From the NCBI RefSeq assembly GCF_003344535.1, contig NZ_QPKS01000004.1, forward strand, positions 124,001-188,000: a stretch of 64,000 nucleotides of DNA, read 5' to 3'. Shown here piece by piece: positions 34,335-43,836 of this stretch. Below the pieces are notes generated by a model, which saw nothing but the letters and a program-made list of their open reading frames with translations, was not told the DNA's origin and searched no databases. A program made the translations under genes and the position numbers. The DNA is from Exiguobacterium flavidum (lineage in GTDB: Bacteria; Bacillota; Bacilli; Exiguobacteriales; Exiguobacteriaceae). Position 1 is the stretch's first letter; each line of letters starts with the position of its first letter.

Positions 34335-35628
34335 AGTGGGCAAAGAAGAACAGTTGAATGAAGAACAGGACACCGAAGAAGTAAATCAATCCATGGACTC
34401 TTTTACCTTGGAAAGCCTTCAAAATCGGGTAGAAGATGAAGCCGAAGGCGATTCCCGTCGCGATGCTTCCTGCAAGCGGCATGATCGCGATGACGATGAA
34501 CGCCGTGAACGCATCGGCGAAATCATCCCAGTCCATCTGCTTCAACGTCTGGAGCATGAATGCACCGACGAGGATCAAGGCAGGTGCCGTGATTGCCGGC
34601 ACAGAAGAAATCGCTCCGACGAAAGGTCCGAAGAAAGCAGCGACCGCGAACAGAAGACCGACTGTCACTGAAGTCAAACCGGTTCTTCCGCCTGCTGCGA
34701 CCCCGGATGCGGATTCGATATACGCGGTCGTAGGACTCGTGCCGAACATTGCGCCGATGACCATTGCGGATGAGTCAGAGACGAGCGCTTTGCCACTGTT
34801 CTTAAGCGATCCATCTTTCTCGATCAAACCCGCCTGTTCGCCGACGGCAACCATCGTACCGGTCGTGTCGAACATCGTGACGAGGACGAATGAGAGAACT
34901 CCACCGAAGAGACCATATTGCAGGACGTCACCGACGGCTGTCAGCGGGTTCCATACGATCAATCCTTCAGGAATTGATGGAACGGAGAGGACATCGCCCG
35001 TGAACTTCAATTCGCCTGTGATGAAAGCGAGGATACCTGAGGCCAGAATCGCATAAAGGATTGCGCCTTTTACTTTTCGAACGGTCAGAGCTGCGGCGAG
35101 CAGAAGGCCGACGAGCGTGATGGCCGCTTCCTTCGATGTCAGGTCACCCATTTTGATCAATGTCGCTTCATCTGATGTCAGAATGCCGGACATCTTGAGA
35201 CCGAGGGAGGCGATGAACAATCCGATACCACCCGTGATAGCGAGCTTCAACGTGTTCGGGATCGCCTCGATCAAACGTGTGCGCAGCGGTGTCAGCGACA
35301 GGATGAGGAAGATGATGCCGGAGACGAAGACGACAGAGAGCGCGGACGCATAGGAGATTTTCTCTCCGATGACGAGTGTGTAGGTGAAGTAGGCGTTCAA
35401 GCCCATGCCGGGCGCGACGGCAATCGGCAAGTTGGCATACAGCCCCATTAACAGGGTGCCGACAAGTGTCGCTAGTACTGTAGCGAAGAATGCTTGCTCT
35501 TGCGGGATTCCTGCCTGGGCTAGGATCGCCGGGTTGACGAACAGGATGTAGGCCATCGTGATGAATGTGACGAATCCGCCTTGGATTTCTTGGCGAACGG
35601 TCGTGTTATGAGCTGATAATGAAAACAT
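34333..35628 (-). CDS. NCS2 purine permease (PbuG/PbuO-like)
   Basis: A 431-residue proton-driven nucleobase importer, probably for guanine, hypoxanthine or adenine. The AzgA-like branch is marked by FVTFITMAYILFVNPAIL, VAPGMGLNAYFTYTLV, MFDTTGTMVAVGEQAGL and GTSPTTAYIESASGVAAGGRTGLT. About 12 helices. A PurR-type box lies upstream, and no purine riboswitch was seen in the leader. deoD further along also acts on purines. Confidence 0.9.
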   Translation of the reverse strand: MFSLSAHNTTVRQEIQGGFVTFITMAYILFVNPAILAQAGIPQEQAFFATVLATLVGTLLMGLYANLPIAVAPGMGLNAYFTYTLVIGEKISYASALSVVFVSGIIFLILSLTPLRTRLIEAIPNTLKLAITGGIGLFIASLGLKMSGILTSDEATLIKMGDLTSKEAAITLVGLLLAAALTVRKVKGAILYAILASGILAFITGELKFTGDVLSVPSIPEGLIVWNPLTAVGDVLQYGLFGGVLSFVLVTMFDTTGTMVAVGEQAGLIEKDGSLKNSGKALVSDSSAMVIGAMFGTSPTTAYIESASGVAAGGRTGLTSVTVGLLFAVAAFFGPFVGAISSVPAITAPALILVGAFMLQTLKQMDWDDFADAFTAFIVIAIMPLAGSIATGIAFGFIFYPILKAFQGKRVHGLIYFFGVLFFIQLFFFAH

Positions 35629-35657
35629 TAATTAGAACCACCTTCATTTGTCATGTT

Positions 35658-35670
35658 AAAAACGAACATT
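35658..35670. promoter_or_regulatory. PurBox-like operator for the purine permease
   Basis: AAAAACGAACATT matches the PurR box AWWWCCGAACWWT at all but one position. A weaker inverted relative, TCATTCGTAAT, lies about 30 bases further upstream of the permease, as in paired PurR boxes. Confidence 0.5.
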
Positions 35671-35788
35671 AATGATAATACTCTAATTTTCATTCGTAAT
35701 CAATCGTCGGAACCTCGGAATTCCGAATCCTGTAGAGGTCAGGAGCTGAAAATCTCGCTTGAGAACTCCATGTAAGCGTATTCCTGTA

Positions 35789-35797
35789 TGTTATAAT
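35789..35797 (+). promoter_or_regulatory. Extended -10 promoter of the YesM/YesN operon
   Basis: TGTTATAAT (35789-35797) is an extended -10 element with a perfect TATAAT. No good -35 precedes it, so it may need an activator. Confidence 0.55.
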
Positions 35798-35829
35798 CAA
35801 AATGGTGAATGGAAAAGGAGGAGAAGCGT

Positions 35830-37587
35830 TTGAAGAGCATCAGAACCCGTCTGATCGGTCTCGTCGTCCTCGCGATACTGATTCCTACAGCGCTTGCCAC
35901 GTCCGGATCCTATTTTTATGTGAGGCATCAAAATATCGAAGAAGCAGAACGTTCAAGTTTAAGTACGCTTAGCCGTGGCAGCGTCCAAATCAGCCACTAC
36001 ATGGAGGATATCGGCCGTTTGCCGACGAGCCTCTATGCGAACCGCTCCTTGATGAATGTGATGGAGGCTGGGGTCGGCAGACAAATCGAGGAGGCGGAAG
36101 GGACTGTCTCGCGTGCGCTTCTCGGTATGTTCCTTTCGCGGCAGGATATCGAACAACTGCACTTCGTTATTCTCAAAGGTCGGTCGGAATATTCCGTCTA
36201 TCATATGAAGACCTCGAGTCGCGGCGAGTTCGATTGGTGGAACGAGACGGACTATTTTAACCTCCTGCAGATGGAGGGGCGGGTGCTGATAGAACCGGCG
36301 CACGAGATCCGGGCCTACAATAAGCAAACGCTCCTGATCGAGGAGGAGGAGGTCGTCAGCTTCCGCTACCGGATTGACAAGGTGGAGAACGGGACACCAC
36401 TCGGCTTTCTGTCCGTCGACGTTCCAAGCAGTGTTTTCAAGCAACAGCTTCGCCTGCTTGAATCCTCACCGGACGAAAAGTTGTGGCTCTATGCCCAGGA
36501 CCGCCTGATCGCAAAGACGACTGCAGAGGATTTCTCAGGCAAGATGAACATGACCGAGGAAAGCGGGAGTTTTCGACTCGGAACCTCTTTCGTCGTCTAT
36601 GACAAGACACGGATCAATGGTTTGCCAATCACGCTCGTCAAGCAGATTCCGTATGCCTCGATCATCAAGAGCGCGAACGAGACAGCCGTCATCCTCCTGT
36701 TGATTGCGCTCGCTTCGCTCGTCCTCATGATCATCGCGGCAAGCATCGTCGCACTGAAGATCACCCAACCGCTCAAAGCATTGACGGCGAGTGTCTGGCG
36801 CGTCGAGCAGGGAGATCTGTCCGCACCGTTCGTCGCGACGACGAACGATGAGATCGGTTTGCTTGCAAGGCAGTTCAACCAGATGGTCGAGCGCGTCGAT
36901 CTTCTGATCAAAAGAGAGTACCGGCTCGCCCTCGAGAACAAAACGAACGAACTGAGGGCGCTCCAATCACAAATGAACCCGCATTTCTTATTCAATGCAC
37001 TGCAGTCGATCGGTACTACGACGTTGCAAGGTGAAAGGAAGGTCGCTTACCGCTTGATCACAGGCCTCTCTCAGATGATGCGCTATTCGATGAACAATCA
37101 GCAGACGATCGTTTCCCTGAAACAGGACATCGACCATCTACAAGCCTACATGCGGCTACAACAGCAGCGATTTCCAAGACAGTTCCGCTACATCGTCGAT
37201 ATTCCATGGAACTTGAATGAAATTCAAATCCCTAAGATGATTCTGCAGCCGCTCGCTGAAAATTATTTCAAGCATGCATTCCGCCAGCAAGACGGCGCGG
37301 AGGAGAATTACCTGGCCTTTAAGGTTCGGCATGATGGGGATATGCTGATGATCCAGGTTGAGAACAGCGGGACATTCATCCCTGAGGATGTGATGGAGAG
37401 TCTGCGTATCCAGATGACCGAGCCTCGTCTTTTGACCGATGGACGGACGACGGGAATCGGACTGCATAACATCTATGAGCGACTGAGCATCTTTTATTCT
37501 GGAGAGGCACGGATGGCCATACAATCACCAGGCAATGGTGGATTTCGTATCGTCATCAGGATTCCGATAAAGGAGGAGATGGGGTGA
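35830..37587 (+). CDS. Sensor histidine kinase, YesM family
   Basis: A membrane sensor kinase of about 585 residues. A helix at about 10-30 and another near 280-300 flank an extracellular dCache-like domain. HAMP (LTASVWRVEQGDLSAPF) and the His-kinase domain follow, with the phosphorylated His in QMNPHFLFNALQSIG, and an ATPase domain with TGIGLHNIYERL. TTG at 35830 is chosen because AAGGAGG sits eight bases before it; an ATG seven codons earlier would put that site inside the gene. It overlaps the regulator by four bases. Confidence 0.9.
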   Translation: MKSIRTRLIGLVVLAILIPTALATSGSYFYVRHQNIEEAERSSLSTLSRGSVQISHYMEDIGRLPTSLYANRSLMNVMEAGVGRQIEEAEGTVSRALLGMFLSRQDIEQLHFVILKGRSEYSVYHMKTSSRGEFDWWNETDYFNLLQMEGRVLIEPAHEIRAYNKQTLLIEEEEVVSFRYRIDKVENGTPLGFLSVDVPSSVFKQQLRLLESSPDEKLWLYAQDRLIAKTTAEDFSGKMNMTEESGSFRLGTSFVVYDKTRINGLPITLVKQIPYASIIKSANETAVILLLIALASLVLMIIAASIVALKITQPLKALTASVWRVEQGDLSAPFVATTNDEIGLLARQFNQMVERVDLLIKREYRLALENKTNELRALQSQMNPHFLFNALQSIGTTTLQGERKVAYRLITGLSQMMRYSMNNQQTIVSLKQDIDHLQAYMRLQQQRFPRQFRYIVDIPWNLNEIQIPKMILQPLAENYFKHAFRQQDGAEENYLAFKVRHDGDMLMIQVENSGTFIPEDVMESLRIQMTEPRLLTDGRTTGIGLHNIYERLSIFYSGEARMAIQSPGNGGFRIVIRIPIKEEMG

Positions 37588-38288
37588 ACTTGTTGATCGT
37601 CGATGACGAATGTCATGTAAGGGAAGCCGTCAAGCTGCTCGGAGAATGGGAAAGTCTTGGTGTTCGCAAGACGTTCGAGGCGGAAAACGGTTTTGAGGCG
37701 AAGGAGATCCTTGAGGAGCATTCGATCGACTTGCTGATCACGGACGTCCAAATGCCGGGACTTGATGGACTTTCTTTACTTGAATGGACGACGAATCGGC
37801 ATCCAAAGGTCGTCACGATCGTCCTGACAGGGTATGATGATTATACGTATATGCGACGCGCCATTCAGCATCAGTCTTTCGACTATTTGCTCAAGCCGAT
37901 CGATCCGGATTTGCTGAATGACGCCTTGAGGCGTGCGGTCGACCAAATCGCTCCTGCTCCCTCTGAAGGAGAGGCGATCGAGCGGATTGCACGTTATATC
38001 GAGAAGCATTATGCGGAGGAATTGACGCTGCAGCTGATGAGCGAAAGGTTTTTCTTGAGCCGCGAGTACATATCGAGGCGTTTCAAGCAGCATTTCGCCG
38101 TCAATCTATCGGATTATATCCAGACGATTCGCCTGAACAAGGCGAAGGTGATGCTCGAAGAGACGAACGCAAAAATCTATGAAATCGCCCTGGCAGTCGG
38201 ATATCAAGATGATAAGTATTTCCGGAAAGTGTTCAAAAAGCAGTTCGGCGTCACCCCGAACGAGTTTCGGGAGCTGTTATCCATTTAG
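37584..38288 (+). CDS. Response regulator, YesN type (AraC output)
   Basis: A 234-residue two-component regulator. The receiver domain has LIVDDE, the phosphoacceptor in [14 protein letters not shown] (about Asp54) and [14 protein letters not shown] with LLKPID. The C-terminus has two AraC helix-turn-helix units ([44 protein letters not shown]). GTG start overlapping the kinase. YesMN systems usually control adjacent sugar importers, making it the likely regulator of the shared promoter motif. Confidence 0.92.
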   Translation: MNLLIVDDECHVREAVKLLGEWESLGVRKTFEAENGFEAKEILEEHSIDLLITDVQMPGLDGLSLLEWTTNRHPKVVTIVLTGYDDYTYMRRAIQHQSFDYLLKPIDPDLLNDALRRAVDQIAPAPSEGEAIERIARYIEKHYAEELTLQLMSERFFLSREYISRRFKQHFAVNLSDYIQTIRLNKAKVMLEETNAKIYEIALAVGYQDDKYFRKVFKKQFGVTPNEFRELLSI

Positions 38289-38302
38289 AGGAGGAATATG
38301 AC

Positions 38303-39010
38303 ATGAGTGTACACATCAATGCCAAAGAAGGACAAATCGCAGAAACGGTGCTTTTACCTGGAGATCCGCTCCGCGCGAAATACATCGCCGAAACATTCCT
38401 TGAAGACGTAGTTCTCTATAACGAGGTACGTGGTATGTACGGATTCACAGGTACTTACAAAGGCAAGAAGATTTCGGTCCAAGGCACAGGGATGGGCGTT
38501 CCGTCGATGTCGATCTACGCAAATGAACTCGTTCAGTCGTACGGTGCGAAAAACCTGATCCGTGTCGGTACGGCTGGCGGAATCACGCCTGACGTCAAGG
38601 TGCGTGACGTCGTCATCGCGATGAGCGCTTCGCACGACATGATGCAGAACCGTGCACGCTTCAACGGTCTCGATTACGCGCCGACCGCTACGTTCGACCT
38701 GCTCTATAAAGCGTACAACACGGCAAAGGAACATGGCATCGACGCGAAGGTCGGCCAGATCTTCACGACGGACCAATTCTATCAGGATGACTTCCAGCAC
38801 TTCAAAAAGTGGGCGGATTACGGTTGCCTAGCAATCGAGATGGAGGCTGCAGGTCTTTATACGCTCGCTGCAAAACACAAGGTGAATGCCTTGACGATTT
38901 TGACAATCTCGGATCACCTCCTGACAGGGGAAGAGACGACGGCGGAAGAACGTCAAACGACGTTCAACGACATGATGAAGGTCGCGCTCGAGACTGCGAT
39001 CCAGCTGTAA
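38303..39010 (+). CDS. deoD: Purine-nucleoside phosphorylase, hexameric
   Basis: Cleaves purine (deoxy)ribonucleosides with phosphate. The 235-residue DeoD-type enzyme shows [27 protein letters not shown], the phosphate-binding RVGTAGGI, and [11 protein letters not shown] with the conserved Glu that selects ribose. AGAGGAGGAATATGAC precedes the ATG. It lies 14 bases after the regulator gene and may be co-transcribed or have its own promoter. A terminator follows. Confidence 0.95.
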   Translation: MSVHINAKEGQIAETVLLPGDPLRAKYIAETFLEDVVLYNEVRGMYGFTGTYKGKKISVQGTGMGVPSMSIYANELVQSYGAKNLIRVGTAGGITPDVKVRDVVIAMSASHDMMQNRARFNGLDYAPTATFDLLYKAYNTAKEHGIDAKVGQIFTTDQFYQDDFQHFKKWADYGCLAIEMEAAGLYTLAAKHKVNALTILTISDHLLTGEETTAEERQTTFNDMMKVALETAIQL

Positions 39011-39017
39011 GATGACG

Positions 39018-39046
39018 AGACGGGAAGGAGACTTCCCGTCTTTTTA
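39018..39046 (+). terminator. Terminator of deoD
   Basis: AGACGGGAAG and CTTCCCGTCT with a GAGA loop and T5. Confidence 0.9.
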
Positions 39047-39110
39047 TTTGGCTTGGCAGCTATGGTAAGATGAAGAAATGAAGGAAGACCATCTATTAGG
39101 AGGAGAGTTC

Positions 39111-40499
39111 ATGGGATCAACGGTGACGAAGCAGGAGATTTCGGATCAACTAAAGACGCAACGCGCATTCTTTGCGACGGGGGCTACGCAAAGTCATGCT
39201 TTTCGCTTGAGCATGCTGACATTTTTGCGGCAAGCAATCGAACAACATGAGGAAGAAATCTATGACGCGCTCAAGAAGGACTTGAACAAGAGCAGGCTCG
39301 ATACGTTCACGACAGAAATCGGTTTCGTCTATGGCGAGATTTCGCGGATGGAGCGGACGATTCGCCGCATGATGACGCCGCGCCGAATCGCTACACCGTT
39401 GTTGCACTTCGGATCGAAAAGTCAGTTGATTCATGAACCATATGGTGCTGTGTTGGTCATCGCACCTTGGAACTATCCGTTCCAACTTGCGCTTTCACCG
39501 GTCGTTGGTGCCATCGCGGCCGGCAACACGATTACGTTGAAGCCGTCCGAGCTCACACCTAACGTCTCACGTGTAATCGCGTCAATTTTCGAAAAGGCTT
39601 TCCATTCCCGATTTGCTGTGGTCGTCGAGGGAGACTCGAAGGTAAGTGAGGCGCTCTTGAAAGAGAAGTTCGATTATATCTTCTTCACGGGATCGACCCG
39701 TGTCGGCCAAATCGTCCTGGAAGCTGCTGCGAAACATCTGACTCCGGTCACGCTCGAGCTTGGCGGCAAATCACCGACGATTGTCCACAAGGATGCTAAT
39801 CTGCGGCTTGCGGCGAAACGGATCGCGTGGGGGAAATGGATCAATGCGGGGCAAACGTGCATCGCGCCGGATTATTTGTTCGTCCACGAATCAGTGCGCG
39901 AGGAGTTCCTCGGGATGCTCGAGGAGGAGGCGTTCAAACAGTACGGGAACGGCGTTGGTGTCTCTTCATACGTCCGAATCGTCAATGAGTCCCATTTCGA
40001 CCGGCTTACCTCCTATCTTGAGGACGGTGAAGTATTGTTCGGGGGAAAAACCGAACGCGAGGCGTTGAAAATCGCTCCGACCGTTCTGACGGATGTCGAA
40101 GCGCATTCTGCTGTCATGCAGGAAGAAATTTTCGGGCCCATCCTTCCCGTGCTCGCGTATCGTGAAATCGAGGAAGTCATCGAGTTCGTCAATGAGCGGG
40201 ATAAGCCGCTTGCGCTCTACCTCTTCACGGAGAACGAAGCCATCGAGAAACAAGTCATGCGCCGTATCTCGTTTGGCGGAGGATGCGTCAATGACACGAT
40301 CATGCATGTCGCGCAGCATAATCTACCGTTCGGCGGCGTCGGTGCAAGCGGGATGGGCAGTTATCACGGGAAGTACAGTTTCGAGACGTTCAGTCATAAG
40401 AAGGGGATCGTCAAGACGACGACGAGTTTCGATTTGCCGTTCCGCTATATGCGTTCGGATGCGAACGGGAAGCTGATGCGCTACCTTTTGAAAGGTTGA
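39111..40499 (+). CDS. Aldehyde dehydrogenase family protein, class 3 type
   Basis: A 462-residue NAD(P)-dependent aldehyde dehydrogenase, close to long-chain or aromatic aldehyde enzymes such as YwdH. The cofactor region reads APWNYPFQLALSPVVGAIAAGN and FTGSTRVGQIV; the catalytic Cys is in NAGQTCIAPDY (about residue 243) and the Glu in LELGGKSP. The start at 39111 is set by AGGAGGAGAGTTC; an ATG 11 codons earlier has no site. Twenty-one bases separate it from the first glycerophosphotransferase. Confidence 0.92.
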   Translation: MGSTVTKQEISDQLKTQRAFFATGATQSHAFRLSMLTFLRQAIEQHEEEIYDALKKDLNKSRLDTFTTEIGFVYGEISRMERTIRRMMTPRRIATPLLHFGSKSQLIHEPYGAVLVIAPWNYPFQLALSPVVGAIAAGNTITLKPSELTPNVSRVIASIFEKAFHSRFAVVVEGDSKVSEALLKEKFDYIFFTGSTRVGQIVLEAAAKHLTPVTLELGGKSPTIVHKDANLRLAAKRIAWGKWINAGQTCIAPDYLFVHESVREEFLGMLEEEAFKQYGNGVGVSSYVRIVNESHFDRLTSYLEDGEVLFGGKTEREALKIAPTVLTDVEAHSAVMQEEIFGPILPVLAYREIEEVIEFVNERDKPLALYLFTENEAIEKQVMRRISFGGGCVNDTIMHVAQHNLPFGGVGASGMGSYHGKYSFETFSHKKGIVKTTTSFDLPFRYMRSDANGKLMRYLLKG

Positions 40500-40520
40500 T
40501 GCAAGAAGGAGTCGTTACTT

Positions 40521-41696
40521 GTGAAAAGAAAGATCAGTCATCTATTGAAAAGTGCAGGGCTTGATCGTGGGCTTCATCTCCTCATGCGTCTGATGACGCT
40601 CATGCCTGTCAAAAAGAACCGTGTGCTGTTCGAAAGCTTTCTCGGCAAGCAATACAGCGACAGCCCACGGGCAATCTTCGAAGAGCTGCGTGCTTCGCGA
40701 CCGGACCTTGAATTGATCTGGAGTCACGACGGGACCGTGCGTTTTCCGGAAGGTACGCAAACCGTGAAGCGTATGACGCTGAGATGGATCTATCTCCTGT
40801 CCACTTCGCGAGTGTGGGTATCGAACAGTCGTTTACCGAGCTTCCTCGTCAAGCGAAAAGGAACGACATACCTTCAGACATGGCACGGGACACCGCTTAA
40901 GCGGCTCGCTCTTGACATGTTCGATGTGCAGATGGCAAATACGACCACGGAACGCTACAAAAAGGACTTTCAGCGTGAATCCGGGAAATGGGACCTCCTT
41001 GTCTCGCCTAACCCATATTCGACCTCGATCTTTCGACGTGCCTTCGGCTTCGATGGAGAAGTAATCGAAGTCGGTTATCCGCGAAACGACTTGTTCTATC
41101 ATCCGGAAAAACACCCTGCTATACTGGACAAAGTAAAAAGACACTTTCAAATCATTGAGGGGAAGAAGATACTTCTGTATGCCCCGACTTGGCGGGATGA
41201 CGAATACGCTGACCGAGGGCGGTACTCTTTTCGCCTGCCCTTCGACCTGCAAGCGTTCGAGGAACGGTTCGGGGAAGAGTACGTTCTGCTCGTGCGGATG
41301 CACTACCTCGTCGGCGACCAGCTGGATGTCTCAGAATTTCAGTCCGTCCGGAACGCATCCAGCTATCCGGACATCGCAGAACTCTATATCGCATCAGATG
41401 CTCTGGTGACGGATTATTCTTCCGTCATGTTTGATTACGCGCATTTGAAGCGGCCGATGCTGTTTTTTGCATACGATCTCGAGAAGTACCGTGATCAGTT
41501 GCGAGGCTTCTATTTTGATTTCGAACAAGACGCTCCAGGTCCTCTCCTTCGTACGGAAGAAGAACTGTTTTCAGCGATTGCGCAATTGGGAACAGGAGAC
41601 TTTGACACGTCGGCTGCACAAAAGTTCCGTGCGACCTTCTGTCATGATGATGGGACGGCTACTGTCCGCATTTGCGATCGGTTGTTCCGGCAATGA
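40521..41696 (+). CDS. CDP-glycerol glycerophosphotransferase family (TagB/TagF-like)
   Basis: A 391-residue enzyme expected to add glycerol phosphate to a teichoic-acid or similar acceptor at the inner membrane face. Signs are a basic membrane-associated N-terminus, KNRVLFESFLGKQYSDSPRAI, YLQTWHGTPLKRLALDMFD (HGTP motif), EVGYPRNDLF, LLYAPTWRDDEY and LVTDYSSVMFDYAHLKRP. It lacks the long extra N-terminal glycosyltransferase region. GTG start with GAAGGAGTCG. It may share a transcript with aldehyde dehydrogenase. Confidence 0.9.
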   Translation: MKRKISHLLKSAGLDRGLHLLMRLMTLMPVKKNRVLFESFLGKQYSDSPRAIFEELRASRPDLELIWSHDGTVRFPEGTQTVKRMTLRWIYLLSTSRVWVSNSRLPSFLVKRKGTTYLQTWHGTPLKRLALDMFDVQMANTTTERYKKDFQRESGKWDLLVSPNPYSTSIFRRAFGFDGEVIEVGYPRNDLFYHPEKHPAILDKVKRHFQIIEGKKILLYAPTWRDDEYADRGRYSFRLPFDLQAFEERFGEEYVLLVRMHYLVGDQLDVSEFQSVRNASSYPDIAELYIASDALVTDYSSVMFDYAHLKRPMLFFAYDLEKYRDQLRGFYFDFEQDAPGPLLRTEEELFSAIAQLGTGDFDTSAAQKFRATFCHDDGTATVRICDRLFRQ

Positions 41697-41872
41697 TTTC
41701 AACTAAAGAGGAAATTGAAATATTCGTTTCCGCATTGGCCCAGCACGGCGAATCATTCTTGCCGCGCAAGGTACGACAAGCAAGCGGAAAAGTCATGAAG
41801 TACAATCCCTTTGCAGTCCGATGCCTCACTGAATACACTGGGGGCAGAACGTCCGGATTCCGAGATGTCTAG
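41693..41872 (+). CDS. Doubtful 59-codon ORF or gene remnant
   Basis: An ATG at 41693 overlaps the stop of the preceding gene (ATGA) and opens 59 codons starting MISTKEEIEIFVSALAQHG. Composition looks coding, but no ribosome site is convincing, and no family is recognised. Possibly coupled, possibly a remnant. Confidence 0.3.
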   Translation: MISTKEEIEIFVSALAQHGESFLPRKVRQASGKVMKYNPFAVRCLTEYTGGRTSGFRDV

Positions 41873-42049
41873 GACAAGCATTGGTCCAGTCAGACGGATC
41901 GTAGTGGACGACTGCCAGATAAATCAGCTTTGCATGAGAAATTGAGAATATTAGATAAAGCGACGGCCTGAACGTCGACATCTAAACGAAGGAGGTGGAG
42001 GCCGGCTCTTCCGATGGCTGAAGTCATGGGTTTTCGCCGGCTTGAATTA
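41873..42049. other. Gap with an orphan strong ribosome site
   Basis: AAGGAGGTGG (41989-41998) is a near-perfect Shine-Dalgarno, but the next in-frame start (42014) is 15 bases away, and the standard tagD start is 51 bases away. Fragments such as DKSALHEKLRILDKATA before it suggest decayed coding sequence. Confidence 0.4.
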
Positions 42050-42439
42050 ATGAAAAAAGTCATCACATACGGAACATTCGATTTACTGCACTGGGGTCAT
42101 ATCAATTTGTTGAGACGCGCTAAGGAAATGGGCGATTACCTGATTGTGGCCATCTCCACGGACGAGTTCAATCGGTTGAAACACAAGGAAGCTTATCATG
42201 CCTACGAACAGCGAAAGCTGATTCTCGAGGCAATTCGTTACGTCGACGAAGTGATTCCGGAAGAAACATGGGATCAAAAAATCGAAGACGTTCAGAAATA
42301 CGATATCGATACGTTCGTCATGGGCGACGATTGGGCGGGAGAGTTTGATTTCTTGAAACCATATTGTGAGGTCGTCTATCTTGGACGGACTGAGGGAATC
42401 TCGACGAGCTTGATCAAGAACGAGCTCGGCGGGAAATAA
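42050..42439 (+). CDS. tagD: Glycerol-3-phosphate cytidylyltransferase
   Basis: Makes CDP-glycerol from CTP and glycerol 3-phosphate for teichoic acids. The 129 residues equal the length of Bacillus TagD and contain KKVITYGTFDLLHWGHINLL (HxGH nucleotide motif), STDEFNRLKHKEAYHAYEQR and RTEGISTSLIK (the RTEGISTT motif). The start at 42050 matches the family; an in-frame ATG at 42014 would add 12 residues and lies nearer to the strong ribosome site, so the true start is open. The family assignment is secure. Confidence 0.93.
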   Translation: MKKVITYGTFDLLHWGHINLLRRAKEMGDYLIVAISTDEFNRLKHKEAYHAYEQRKLILEAIRYVDEVIPEETWDQKIEDVQKYDIDTFVMGDDWAGEFDFLKPYCEVVYLGRTEGISTSLIKNELGGK

Positions 42440-42454
42440 GAATAGGGATTGATT

Positions 42455-43606
42455 ATGCGAGAACTCGCCGTACGACTTTACCTGTCGATTTTTGGCGCAT
42501 TTTATCGGCTGTTTCTACTTTTTCCTTTGCGTAACAGGACGTTGTTCTACGTGACCTACGGTGGAAACGCGACCCCAATCAATCGCTTGCTCCAGCAAGT
42601 ACATCCGGAGATCGAACGCACTCTTGTCTATGATCCTCGTTTTATCAAGAGGCCGGAGGAGTGGGGGGCGAAACGATTTTACAGCTCACGGTTTCGCAAT
42701 GTACCCGTACTTGCCTACCTGCTTGCGACATCGAATGTCACTTGGTTTGATAATTATGTACCACTTTTGAGTGCCGCCCCTCGACGGAAAAATGCGCGTC
42801 GAATCCAGCTTTGGCATGCGGCAGGCGCGCTGAAGGAATTCGGGTTGACCGCGCAGCAGAACAAGGTGCTTCCCTTAGAAGTGAAGAAGCGTTTCCAGAA
42901 GGTGTACAAAGGATATGGTGATTTCGTCGTTCCCGGGATGGGATGCGCGAAACTTTTCATGCCCCCGCACGGTCTTAAGGAAAGTGCTTTCGTTCCGCTC
43001 GGCGTGCCGCGGACGGACTACTGGTTCGATGAGCAGCACCGCGAAAACGTGGTGGAACGACTCTCGGAACATTTGCCTCCTGACAAGAAGATTCTCCTTT
43101 ATGCCCCGACATATCGCGAGAATCAAACCGGGCTCGAAGAACAGGCGATTCGTTCTTTAAGGGAAGCGCTTGATCCGGCAGAGTGGACGGTCGTATTGAA
43201 ATTGCATCCGACAGTCGAACCGTTCGATATAGGTGAAGAAGGGATTTTATTTGCGGAAAAAGGATTTTCTTTGAACGACTACTTGCTCGTAACGGATGTG
43301 CTGATCACGGATTATTCCTCCGTTCCATTCGAGGCTTGTCTCCTTGGACTTCCGACCTTCCTCTACGTACCTGATTTGAAGGATTACACCATTTTTCCTG
43401 GCATCATTCCAGATTTCCCGGGTCCGCTTCCAGTCCGAGTGACAGGGGAGGCTCAAGAATTGACGGAATGGCTTCGTTCTGAGAAAGTCCTCGAGGAGTG
43501 TGGAAGCCGGATGCGGGCTTTCAGCGAGGAGTGGTACGATCTGCCGCCTGGACAGGCGACGAGACGGCTTGTCGAACGCTACTATTCAAACAGTGCGTCG
43601 AAATGA
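42455..43606 (+). CDS. CDP-glycerol glycerophosphotransferase family (TagB-like)
   Basis: A 383-residue relative of the gene at 40521, more divergent and with a hydrophobic start (RLYLSIFGAFYRLFLLFPL). IQLWHAAGALKEFG replaces the HGTP motif, while KILLYAPTYRENQ and LLVTDVLITDYSSVPFEACL remain. It may act as the primase adding the first glycerol phosphate (TagB-type) while the others polymerise. ATG with AATAGGGA, fifteen bases after tagD. Confidence 0.85.
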   Translation: MRELAVRLYLSIFGAFYRLFLLFPLRNRTLFYVTYGGNATPINRLLQQVHPEIERTLVYDPRFIKRPEEWGAKRFYSSRFRNVPVLAYLLATSNVTWFDNYVPLLSAAPRRKNARRIQLWHAAGALKEFGLTAQQNKVLPLEVKKRFQKVYKGYGDFVVPGMGCAKLFMPPHGLKESAFVPLGVPRTDYWFDEQHRENVVERLSEHLPPDKKILLYAPTYRENQTGLEEQAIRSLREALDPAEWTVVLKLHPTVEPFDIGEEGILFAEKGFSLNDYLLVTDVLITDYSSVPFEACLLGLPTFLYVPDLKDYTIFPGIIPDFPGPLPVRVTGEAQELTEWLRSEKVLEECGSRMRAFSEEWYDLPPGQATRRLVERYYSNSASK

Positions 43607-43723
43607 ACTTGGCCATTTAAGGACGTGCCATCAAGGAGTCGGACGGGTGCGAGGAAGCTGACCGGACGCGTGTCAAATTCCGGATGGAGTCTTGGACGAT
43701 CGTTTCTGCTCTGTCCGATGCGA
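43607..43723. other. Short gap before the teichoic-acid terminator
   Basis: About 117 bases without a supported gene after the TagB-like stop, leading into the hairpin at 43724. Confidence 0.3.
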
Positions 43724-43763
43724 AAAGCCGACCGCCCCGATTTTTATCGGGACGGTCGGCTTT
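43724..43763. terminator. Intrinsic terminator between convergent teichoic genes
   Basis: AAAGCCGACCG and CGGTCGGCTTT with inner CCCGAT/ATCGGG pairing around TTTT. Confidence 0.9.
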
Positions 43764-43836
43764 GTCTGTTCATTGGATGGGGCGGGAACGGTACTTTCGG
43801 GTATGGCCTTCCGTTCGCGGAAGTCCTCCCGGCGTA

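Noticed and set aside
43607-43836. Possible gene between the teichoic-acid genes
   Set aside because: The frames overlap the strong terminator and its flanks, lack ribosome sites and have no recognisable product.
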